Source: Galaxea fascicularis (taxonomy: Eukaryota > Cnidaria > Anthozoa > Scleractinia > Euphylliidae). From it: 64,000 nt of DNA. This document shows positions 46,801 to 58,800 of this stretch, in pieces. The stretch's first letter is position 1. Each line of letters opens with the position of its first letter. The stretch is taken from NCBI GenBank assembly GCA_948470475.1, contig OX419339.1, positions 22,633,782-22,697,781 on the forward strand, written 5' to 3'. The notes under the pieces are model-generated. The model searched no databases. It was not told where the DNA came from and saw only the letters and a program-made list of their open reading frames with translations. The position numbers and the translations under genes were made by a program.

Positions 46801-49800
46801 ACTAATTTCAGAGCGGTAAAAGATTTATTTTGGTTATTAGGTTTCACGCTTCACTATTGTGGCTACATGTAGTGTCTTTTATAAGGTAGTTGGGTCAAAA
46901 TGTACAGCTTATGAGAGTAGAGAATATTAGTGTATATCGGCAAACAGATAGAAGTTAAGTTTGTTTGAGCTGGAGTATAAATCATTGACATATAGAAGAA
47001 AAAGTCAAGGTCCAGGTATGAAACCGTGGGGGACCTTTGCTCAATTATTGTGATTTGTGTTCTATCTTGTAAATAAGGTCTAAACCAAACATTGATTATT
47101 CCCCGAAAGCTGTAAAAGTCTGATTTTTAAAGTAGGACATTGTGATCAACTGTAACAAAAGCATTTTTCAAGTCAATGAAAACACCACAAGAAAAAGCCC
47201 CCGCATCCATATTTGATTGAGTGCTACTGACAATGTCAAGGATCAGATGTAGCCTGTGAGCAAACTCTCTATTAGGATCTCTCATGAAATTTATTTTGGG
47301 CACAAACTGCAAACAGTGACTGGCAAGCAAAGTGAGCTGCAAGAGGGTTAGGGGAGGGGGCAAGAGAAGGAGAGCTTGCAGTGATGACTGAAGAATTGTC
47401 ATTTAGATCCTAGAAACCTGGGGTGGTGAGGAAATAAGAAAAGAGCATAGGTAAATGATTAGCAGCCGGTAAAGGTTCGTAGTCTGATATGTTTCATCAA
47501 AATCAGAAAGGTTGATCCAAATGATATTTTCGTTAACATGTGTTGCAATTACCTAAGCTGTGGTGAATGAGAATCACCTAGCTGTTGTGATTCTCATTTA
47601 CCACAGCTTTCCTTTTTTTAAGTCTTTTTTAATAACTGTTATATAATTATGGGTTTCTTTTCCAATGCTGACTGAACTTCCACATCATAAAAAAATTATC
47701 CTTTTGGACATTAAATGAGATTGCTACATAGTAAATAATTACCTGGCTTTTTATTCTGAGGTGTTGTTAATGGGCTTCAGTGTATGCTGACGTTTTGATG
47801 TGAGTGTCAAATAGGCAGATATGCATGTACAATTCACATAGATGTGTCACATGCATATTTTGGGTCACTTATTTCTGTACTGCACTGTAGCTGTTTTGTG
47901 AACACATCAAAATTGATGTTGAGTGCATCATGACCATCTACATTCTGTACTAATGGCTTACTAATGTTTGATTTCCTGTGTTTTTTTACTTTTTCTTACA
48001 GTGGAGACCGTTCAGCTTTGTTGCCCAGCTACACAATTAACTTAAAAGATGTTCACGATAAATTGTGTAACATAATTGATGTTCAATTTCTTCATGGTTA
48101 TTATGAACCAACTCTGCTGCTGCTCTATGAACCATTGCAAACCTGGCATGGGTAAGTCAAATAGTTTTGTAAGTTTGGTATCACCTTACTGTTGGAACAT
48201 TTTTAACAAATGTGACCGTACACGGGAAAATGTACTTTAACGCTTATCCGTTAAACGGCTAAAAACTAACGGATAGTTAACGGCCTTGAAAGGGTTCTAA
48301 CGGTTTGTCCTAATGTCTAACGGCAGAACTGGTCATGGCTAACGGATCAGGATCATGTGTACTTAAGGCATCTGTCGACCGAGTATCGGTCGATACTATC
48401 GGCCGATATGCCGACCGACAGGCGGCCGATATCTCGACCGATAGTTGGTCGATATGTCGGCTGAGACTCGGCCGAGTGTCGATCGACATGTTGTCTGAGT
48501 TAATAGACCGTCGGCCGACACTATCGGTCGGTATATCGGTCGACACTCGGCCGACACTGCGGCCGATATGTTGCGATCGACTGTCGGTGGTGTATCGGTC
48601 GACTGTCGGTGCTTTCGGAGTATTGTTAACTGTTGTTTTGCTGAAATAGCAGCCGTCTCCTTACCCACAGGGGACGCGAAAGAAGAGTCTATCGCCTATG
48701 CTCGTGTGTTGATTCTTTCCGTAAGTTAAACTTACCCAGGCCCGTAGCCAGGATTTTTTACGGGTGGGTGCGATCAGTTGATTATACGGACCAACGAGCG
48801 CCGGAGGCGCTCTTTACTAGGGGGGTCCGGGGGCATGCCCCCCGGGAAATTTTGAAAATTAAGTTGTCTGAGACTGCATTTCGTGCGATTTGAAGGTCAG
48901 TATGATAGCAATATAGGTCGCTAAAAGCGAACCTAAAAACGTGGATATTTGTCAAATTTTGAACTTCAAAATTGATTTTTTTTGGCAAAGAGAATGCTTT
49001 ACGTATGTATTTTACAATGTAGAGAATAACAACGCCAATGTCACTATTTAAAAATAACAAAAATAGAAATAAAGTTGTAAATCCGTATTGTTCACTCGGC
49101 TGGCTGCTGATCATCACGATCTTTCAGAAGTGTGCCAAGCTCAAGCCTCCTTGGGTGCATCTTGGCAAACAGATCAACTACTATGTCCAGATCAATGTCA
49201 GTCAGATAGTGGATGTGCATAAGGGCCAGAGAAGAGAGCCTCTCTTGTGTCATACTGGCTCTGTTAAAAGTGTGTAGCCGTCTAAGAGCACTTGCGCTTC
49301 GTTCGCATTCACAGCTAGTGGCTGAGATGGTACAGCAAATCTTTAGCAGGACGTAAAGATTGGGATACATGTCTTCATCGCACTCCTTCAAGGCTTTCGC
49401 AGCGGTGCTGGGTCTCTCCTCGTTTGGTTTTGAGCTGTATCTAAATTAAGAAACAAATATGATTACGAATTGTACACCAGTACAAATTAAGTATTGCACG
49501 TACTCAGAATACATTTCCTCTCATGTCTATGTTTTCCGGACAGGCCCCGTCCTTTTGTGGAACCACTCTTGCGTGCATAATCTGTTTTTGTACAAAAGTA
49601 CAAACTCATAAAACGCAAAATAATACTGCAAAAATGTGTTTAAAGAATCCCTCTTACGAAGGATCAACAAGCACTACAACGTAACGCCATTACGGATTAC
49701 TGTCACAAGCCTCAGTAGCCTTTAAGGCGAAGTATGCAGTGAAAAGAGCCTTAGAGAAAACACAAGCTAACCTTCACACCTCAGAGGATCGCAATCACTC

Positions 49801-52800
49801 GCACCTGATTGGTTACTTTACGATGATAAAAAAGACCAATAGGAATAAAGCAGATTCGATCCTCAACCCGCAAGGTCCACGTATAAAAAAGGTTAGAAAA
49901 CACCATTTGGACGGGAACGGAATTGAGATAACTTCTCTACCTTTCCTTAAAATCATTTGCAACACCACTTTCAAACAACAGCTGAAGAGACTCGCAAAGA
50001 GTCGAAACCGTCGGTACTGTTGTAGCCCCTAACACTGAACAAGTTGCAACATGTCTCATCTTGACGACTCAATGGCGCAATACCTTGAACCAAGTTATGG
50101 TGAAAATGATGAAAACGACATCACACCACCAAGAACGCCAGAGTTTCGTTGTGATACAGACGACAATATTTTAGATGACCATCTACTGCTTGACACGCAG
50201 AACAATGATATTGACACGGAGAATAGCCCTCCACCATCACAACCAAGACCGCGGTACATCCCGCAACAAAATCACAAGAGCCCGCCTAAGAAACAAAGTG
50301 ATGAACTTCCGAACAAAGACCTCCACAAGCGAGGCTTAAGGAGGAAATTCACAGATCGAAAGACTGTGGAGGCTAAAATAGCCAAGACTGAACTCTCTAT
50401 TGAAAAACTAGAGAAACACATTACAAATCGGACATGTCCGAGATCATTACAATACTCGGCTAAGCCAAACATAGCACTGGATATGATCTTTGAAAAACAA
50501 CTAAGAGACATCAAGCTCAATGCTGAACAGAGTTTGGTCAGTGCACTAACTCAAGTCCATAAACGTAAGCTTGAAAACCAGAAAAGGAAGTTAAAAGCCA
50601 ACTCAGAAAACGCGGCTCACAAACACAAACCTAGTCTAACTAGGCACCCTCTAAACAAAATGCATTCGGCTAAAAACATTGTAAACAACAACAGTGTAAA
50701 CCTAGCCGACCTACAGAAACAGATTTCTGACTTGAAAGAAATCGTCTGTATACATGTCCTTAAAAATAAAAAGGATGAATGTTATAACAGTTTGTTCTCT
50801 GACTCTACCAACAATGGTCACAACAACAACCAACACAGTGCCAAAAACAAAAGGCGCAAAAAGCGTAGAAACACCTTGAAAAATAGGCGCCAAGCCAGAG
50901 AAAGGGAGATAAATGAAAAATTCCTGAAGAATCTATCAAGCCATAAACTTACTGACAACCAGGTCAGCGTGTTATCTAAGGGACTCAAATTCATCCCCAC
51001 GCCCGCCACTAACGAAACTAAAATCAGGCAACAACTGTTGCGAGATTTTGAACAATTCGCAAGGCGGATGAGACTCCAATACATCTTTCACGGGCAAAAC
51101 AAAGAACCACATCCTTTTCATGTTAAATCAAATTGGATGCCCCAGGTTCAACCATCAGTTGCCCTTGAGAGCTATTTGGAAAATGTCAAAACACAACTTG
51201 CTGAGATCCCAATAACTAAGCCCAAAAATAACCTGTCACGCAACGAGGCTATAGCTCTAATGGAGTTGAAAAACAATCCTGCTATAAACCTCAGAAAAGC
51301 AGACAAAGGGACAACAACAGTCATCATGAATAAGACAGATAAAATAAACGAGGCCAAGGTGCAACTCGACAACAGAGAGCACTATGAACCTCTAAAAGCG
51401 CCAGTGGTGAAAACCACAAAGGAAAGGGTTAATGACCTCATTAACCGTCTTCACCAGGGCAAACACATTGATGACATGACTAAAAAATGGCTCTCACAAA
51501 CTCCCAATCCTCCTAGAACACCAATTTTCTATACGCTTACAAAAATACACCAACCTAAACCGGTTGGTAGACCCATCATCTCAGGTTGTGACGGCCCAAC
51601 TGAGAGAATATCCTCATTTGTGGATACATTGCTCCAGCCTATCGCACAGAAACAACAATCCTTTATTAAGGATACAACTGATTTTATCAACTTCATAGAG
51701 AAAACCAAGATAGGCCAATACACAATCTTAGTGTCAATGGACGTCTCTAGCTTGTACACCAATATACCACAAGAAGAGGGAACAGAAACAGTATGCAAGG
51801 CATACGAAACATTCCACAACTACAATCCACCGGTCCCAACACGCTTCCTAAGGGAAATGCTCGATCTAATTCTGAAAGAAAACTCGTTCCAGTTTAATGG
51901 AGACAACTATCTCCAAACACACGGAACGGCCATGGGAACTAAAATGGCAGTATCATTTGCCAACATTTTCATGGCTGAAATTGAATCAAAGCTTATACGA
52001 CAAAGTGAGATCAAGCCTAAAGAATGGAAACGATATATCTTCTCGCTTTGGGACTGCAATAAAAAAGACGTGGATTGTTTTATTGAACAAGCTAATAAAT
52101 TCCACAGCACCATCAAATTCACGGCCGAAATATCAGAGAACGAGATCACTTTCCTCGACACAGTGGTGTTCAAAGGGGAAAGATTCGAAAACGAATCCAT
52201 CCTGGACATAAAAACTCACCACAAGCCGACCGAAACCTTTCAATATACACACTTCAAGTCATGCCATCCCCCAGGCGTAAAAAGTGGCTTCATTAAAGGC
52301 GAAGCAATGAGATTGCTTAGAACTAACTCTTCGACAACATTTGAAGAGAGCCTTGTGAAATTTAAACAACGCCTGAGAGCACACGGCTATCCAAAACCAA
52401 TCATAGAAAGGTCTCTGTCAGGGGTCAACTTTGCCTCTAGACAATCGGCTTTAACACAAAACAAAATAACTAACGCGAGGGTTCTGCCTTTTGTGACTAC
52501 GTACCACCCAGCAGTTAACAGTCTTAAACAGACAATGATGGAACACTGGGGCCTTATACAAAATCAGCCATTGTTATAGGCAATTTATTTGAAACCTCCG
52601 ATAATATCATACAAAAGAGGTAAATCCCTTAAAGACATGCTTGTAAGGGCAAAAATATAATCTAAGGCTCTAATGCGAGGCGACCACAAAAACCACATGA
52701 GGAGTCCGTGCAGGCCTGTCACTCATTTCCTCTAATGTTCACATCTTGTCCGCTCACTCGGCCTATCATCCCCCATACCCGCATGCTTGGTAATATTTCC

Positions 52801-55800
52801 TACCAGATTCCATTATGTCCCTGGAGATATTAGGTAAGGATCGATAGACAAATTCTTTTCTTCTTGCTTTCATTCTTGTTGGAATGCTGCGAAAACTCAA
52901 GCAGCTTTCATTGCCCGGCTTACGAATGAACGAAGGAATGAATAAATGAGGAAGTGCCCAAGAAAGGTATCTAACAAAACAACGCTGAAAAAACAGTCGC
53001 AGTTGACAGGTGAAGCAACGACTGCGAAACACCTACCAAATGAGCGTAGTGTTGGCCGGGTGTCGGCCAAGTGGTGGTGAAGTATCGGCCGAGTGTCAGC
53101 TGACATGCGTGCCGGTTGATGTGGGTCGATATGTCGGCCGAGTATCGGTCGAGATAGCGGCCGACTGTCGGTCGACATACCGACCAATAGTATCGACCGA
53201 TACTCGGTCGATATAGATGCACATGATCCGCTGAGTGTCAGTAATGCATCGGCCAACTGTCGGCCGAGTGGCGGTGAAGTATCGGCCGGGTGTCGGCCGA
53301 CATGCATGTCCGTAGACGTCGGTCGATATGTCGGCCGAGTCTCGGCCGACATATCGACCGAGTATCGGTCGAGATATCGGCCGCCTGTCGGTCGGCATAT
53401 CGGTCGACAGATGCCTTAAGTACACATGATCCACGGATCATTTGAGTGTTCTAACATTTGACCCTAACGTTCTAACGCCTAACTAATTCTGCCTAACGGC
53501 TAATGAAAACTTTCTAACACTTCCGCAACTTGTTCTAACGTATAGCTGGAGCCGTTAAATGGCCAAGAAAAAAATCTAATGAATTAATGACTTGAGCGTT
53601 AGAAGCGGTAGATGCAGTCTAGTGTACCGACTAGGTTTTCCTGAACTGCCGAATATCTCACAATCACTTTGCATGATTCAAAGTATAAAAAACCACACAC
53701 GAAAATGTAAATTTCATTTTACTTAGTCGCGAATGTCAAATGTCTTCATTGAGGAGGGTTTGACAAGATCTGAATACAGTCTGATGCAAATTTTAGGATG
53801 TCGTCAAGCGAAATGGCCAGATCGGTATAGCCATAAAAGCTTGAAATTTTTTCATGTAAGAGCGCATAATGAAAACAAACTCACACACTTTCTTGCCGCC
53901 TTTAGTGTCAACATTATTTTGCATTTTGTTTGGGATGGAGTTGACATGAACTTGCGCATTCATACGCTTTGCTTGCTTTGTTACTGCCATCAGAAATATA
54001 AAAAAATTTGAATGAAAGTAATGTTTAAAATTTCATTGATTGTATAGTCACAAATGCCAATGAGGAGCGTTTGACGGCTTCCTATTCAACTTCACCGAGA
54101 CAAGATCAGAAAATTTATTCTGATGCAAATTTCAGGATGTTGTCAAGCTGTAAACAACAGACTTTTCAATTTGTTGATGAGCTTTTCAAGAACAGCAGAG
54201 AATAAAAACAAAAAAGATACTTTTGACTTGAACGCAACAATTGAATTGAGTTGCACGTGCTTTAAATATGAATGGAAAGTTATAATATGAGGTTTCGTGT
54301 TCAAAGCGCGAGTTCATAAATTGAATGAAAAGTTATAAAACAAGGTTTCGTGTTCAAGGCGTGAGTTCGTAAACTATGAATGAAGAGTTATAAAACGAGG
54401 CTTCATGAATGTTCAAAGCGTGAGTTCGTAAACCATGAATGAATTACATAAGTACTAAAACAAGGAATGACCTAAAACCACCTACAACCACCTTCAGAAC
54501 ACTTTTTACGTTTTGGATGTTGTGAGATTTGTAAGTTCTGGTTAAAACAGCTGTTACATCATCTCAAATGTAACTGTTATTTTAGTGGTCTGCTCTTCTC
54601 AGCCAATTTATTTTGGTCTCGGAATAATGGCAACAAATTTTTTAACTGTTTTGTTTTCTTTGTTGTACACTTCCTCGGTAGTAATTTTACTGGTGTTTCA
54701 TATACTCCGATTTCCCCCAAATGAAATTCACACCTTTAGCAAAGGGCCAACGTTTATATTACGCAACCTCATCAAATTTCCAGCTCAGACAGACCTCAAC
54801 AAAGCAGACCTCGAAAAATCGAGAACGCAGTCTCTGTATTACTCGAAAAGCCTCAGGGATCTTAGCGCTGCTCGTGTCCAAAAAATTTATTCGTGTTTTT
54901 TCCCTGGTCATTTGAGCCATTGCGTGATGTATTTCCTCTGTTTATGAGTCACGTAGGGCTGGCGTTGAAAGAACACAAACTGAACTTTTAACAGTGGTCT
55001 TCAACGCTTCTAATTTTTGGTGGACCCATGACTTATTTTTCAGGGCTATTAGTTTCTCTTTGAATAGGAACCTGCAAAACAAAAGACAACAATTCCGGTG
55101 TGCATTTATCGAAGTCGCTCACAGCGCGAGCAAAAATTTGTTAAGCAAATTGTCACTCAATGATTAAAAAGGTATTCTGAAGGTGGTTTTAGGTGGTTTT
55201 ATAGGTGGTTGTAGGTTGGTTTAGGTGGTTTTAGGTCATTCCTTGTTTTAGTACTTATGGAATGAATTAAGAGTTATAAAACGAGGCTTCATGAATTTTC
55301 AATGCGGGAATTCGTAAATATGAGTCATAAAATGAGGTTTCTCATTCAAAGCGCAAGTTCATTATCAGTCAACAGTACAAACCAATCGTCAAAACTGTTG
55401 CCAGACATACAATAAAATCATTTGATTCATCTTTTTCCCTCTTGCGACTGTGTTGCTCGCTCATGATCAGTTTCTTTTGCACCCATTATAACGATTTTGT
55501 TTAGGATACACTTGCAAACTAGAATTTCGCTCGCTCGTCTCCTTAGTGACCTAAAAAGCTCGCTTCACGTATGGTGCAATGAAACTTCTGGCCGAAACAT
55601 GGCTATTTCTCATGCAATTCTGATGGCGGATAGCTAGTAAACAGTTGATTTACCCGTTTAACGGAAGGTGATTTTTTCTAAAGCCTCTGCCAGCTGTTCT
55701 AACGGATACAAATTTTGTATTAACACCTACGCTGTCCGCTCTAACGCTCGAATGCTAAACGGCTAATGGAAACAGAACTTTGGCTAATGGGTGAACTTTT

Positions 55801-58800
55801 CATTCTAACGCTACGGCATTTAAAGCTAACGGTTTTGTTAATGCCTCTATCGTTTTTGAGAGAGCTTTCTAATGGGTAACTAACAGATGGTTAACGGTTT
55901 TGCCCGTTTAATGGATAGGCATTAAAGTACGTTTTCCAGTGTACGGTCAAAAATTAGTTATTCTTTGACTTTCTTTTTCACCTTTTCCCTGTTTGTGCAA
56001 AAAATTACAGGTATTAATTTTGATTTGTTTTTCCCTCAGTCAGTTAACCAAAGGACCTAGCATCAACTTCACCAATCGATCCCATATTTTATTTCTCTTG
56101 ATTTAGACAAGTCCCATAAGCACTTTGTCTGTAGCCTCACACTGACTGCTTCAACATGTCTATTATTTCTAGTCGTTTAGCCATGCGCCATGACACTTGT
56201 GCCTTGATTGCTGTTTCTCTGAACTTGTCTCAGCGAACTCACCCAGTTGTTTGGTCATTGAATAATCTGCCATTTGACTGCAGCCAAGTTCTTGCTGTTC
56301 CCAAACCAATAGGTTGGTGTTATAACTTGGTATATATGTTGTGGTTACTGTGGTTGAGAGAACAATATCAGCGTTCAAGACTAACTTTTCAGCTGACTAG
56401 CCCAGTGGCTAGTGCACCTGTTCTATTCACTAGACAAAACAAATTTTTCACTGGCCAGAATTGTTTTTTAGTTATTTTTATTTTTCATCCTGTCAAGCAG
56501 TTTCAGTACCTTTTTCCAACCACAATACTGATGTGAAAGATTTGAACTTGTCAGCTTTTTAGAAATAGGTTCATTTTACATTTGAAAGTATCATGAGTTT
56601 ATAAACACAGCGGTTTAAATACAAATTTGTAAGGAGCGTCCTCATCGTTGAGAAATTTGTTGCTGAACTGCTGTCAGAACATTACAACTCGCTACTGAAA
56701 ACATTTCTCTCAAAATGCTGATTCACAAATGTCTCATGAACAACAAAATTTGCTCCATCTTAACTTTGTTTAGAGGTTGCAGACATAGGTATTGATATTA
56801 AATACTGTAGGTGTCATTCAAATTTGGGAACTTCTATGATTGTTTTCTTTTTTGAAATAATTAAAAGAAAAGTGCACATGACTTTTTTAAGCACAAAACT
56901 TGATCCCTAGCCTTCTGTGACTTTTCATTTGTAGCAAGCATATTGTGTCATTCGTTGCTTTAGTTAAGAAAAAGAGAACCGAAAAATCAATCATGCTTTT
57001 GCTTTTTATTTAAAGTTCTTGCTTGAGGCAATAAATTATGATATTTGTTACAGCCAATGTTTCAAATTCTACATGCTTTGACTTAATGTTCTTAAGTCAG
57101 TGATTTGATCGTGGTCCTGCAGTGCACAGGTATTTTCACTAGCCAACATGGCAAGTGATGTACAAAACCTATGAACCAAAATGGAATTCTTACAAGTCTG
57201 TGGCTAGTTGGCTATTGTTAGTCTTGAGCCCTGCAATATAGAGTACTAAAGTGATGATGTCATAAAAATGAAATTTCTGAAATTATGGGATTTGTCAGGA
57301 TATTCTGAGAGAACAATGTCCAAGAGGCCTGCTTGGGTCAGCCCAAAAAAAATTTAGAAGGGTTTGTATGGAATTTTGTAAGCATAACTGGGCTACGATC
57401 TCAGAGACAATTTGTCCCCAAATGCTCTTTTTTGGCAAGCAGGCCTCTTGGACATTGTTCTTTCAGAATATCCTGACAAATCCCATAATTTCAGAAATTT
57501 CATTTTTGTGACATCACACTTTAGTACTCAATTGTTTTAGGTATTATTACTTGAGTAATATTGCCAGTCCAATATCCTTCAAGTATCGAACCGGGTATTG
57601 TCCCGAATGATCCTGCGTTGCCCTTGCGTTGTCTTCAGTCGTGTAATAAATCTCTTGTTAACCAAGCTTGCCTGGGACTGTACTAGGAGAATATTGGCCC
57701 TCAGTCTTTTTGTATGGACCTTGCTCTGCTCAGTCCGTACTGTCAAGACCTCGAGCCGATATTCTCCCAGTATGGCCCTCGTGCTTGGTTTATGAGGTAT
57801 ATATGTTGACTGATATTTTAACAGCTTAAATTAAGCTTTTAATAAACAACTCTCGCTTGACTGCCCACTTGATTGGACAGCAGTCATGATTTTGCTGGTT
57901 TCCTATTATTTTATCTGTGGTGCATTTGTCTTTGCAGACATTAATTAAGCAGTTATTATGTCATAATAAAGTTAGTCAGTTTGCAATTGGCTGGTTCTTC
58001 TCTGTTGTCGCCAACAAAGTATTTACAATACACCAATGAACTCTAACAATAGCTTACTGGGTAGGCCAGAAAGTGACCCCTATGTGTCAGAACATGACAC
58101 TAAGGCAAGGAACAAAACTTAATTGTACGCTGTAGAATTTCCTGATTCATTTCAAAATAATTGTATGTGGAGTGTGTCAATTTTTAATTTTTTTTAAATC
58201 TGTCATTAGAAGGGCAGAAAAAGAAAATGTGTCCAAAGTTGTGTGAGGGGTTTAGGCAACATGGGTAAATGTTTCTTGGAGTAATGATCTGATTCACCTT
58301 AATAATTCAGGCATGAAAGTTTCATTCAGCAGCTTGGAATTTCAGCTTTGTTGTCAAATAACTTCCATGTGGATTGTTGCATAATGGAAGTTGTACTATG
58401 TGCATGAGTTCAAGATTTTTCTTTTCAATCTCAGGCATTTTGAAGTCTAAAATTAATAAGAGGTGTGTTTCAAAAGTTATTTTTTACTCTTTTTGTTTGA
58501 CAGGTGGAGTCTTGGTTTGTGCTACAAACTCTTTGTTGTACCTGAATCAAAGTGTCCCTCCTTATGGGGTCTCATTAAACAGTATTGCTGACCACAGCAC
58601 AGACTTCCCTCTACGTAAGAGCAAAATCTGTAAAATTATAATCTGAATTTGTTTGAAATAAGTGACTGTAAGTATGTAAACTTATTGAAGGTCTAATTTA
58701 CCAGTAATTAGTAACTCTCTGAAGGCAAGGAAGCTGTGACTTCTAAGTATTAATCTTCTTTGGGCTAAATACCATTATTTGAGGTCCATTCTCATGTGTG

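Larger units (their letters stand above)
48350..53432. mobile_element. 5.1-kb TIR element with TCGGCCGA arrays and 8-bp target duplication
   Basis: GGATCATGTGTACTTAAGGC is mirrored at the right end. ACGGATCA flanks both sides (48342-48349 and 53433-53440). Subterminal arrays of TCGGTCGATA/GTCGGCCGA lie at both ends. Inside are a hAT remnant (48737-49440) and a Penelope-like element (about 49690-52740), either of which may be a later insertion. An 8-bp duplication fits hAT, but the long repetitive TIR is unusual for that superfamily. Confidence 0.87.
48213..55949. mobile_element. TIR element with CTAACGG repeats, expanded by insertions (intron 6)
   Basis: TGACCGTACACGGGAAAATG is mirrored by TGACCGTACACTGGAAAACG (complement of the right end). 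Subterminal CTAACGG motifs lie at 48235-48345 and 53441-53600 plus 55660-55930. Two later insertions with clean target duplications (48350-53432 and 54447-55260) account for about 5.9 kb. Subtracting them leaves about 1.8 kb, similar to the intron 5 relative without its own insertion. No clear TSD at its own ends. Confidence 0.83.

Noticed and set aside
54585..54947. 120-codon partly hydrophobic frame inside the 54447-55260 MITE
   Set aside because: The host element is a noncoding MITE and the sequence resembles no membrane protein family I know.
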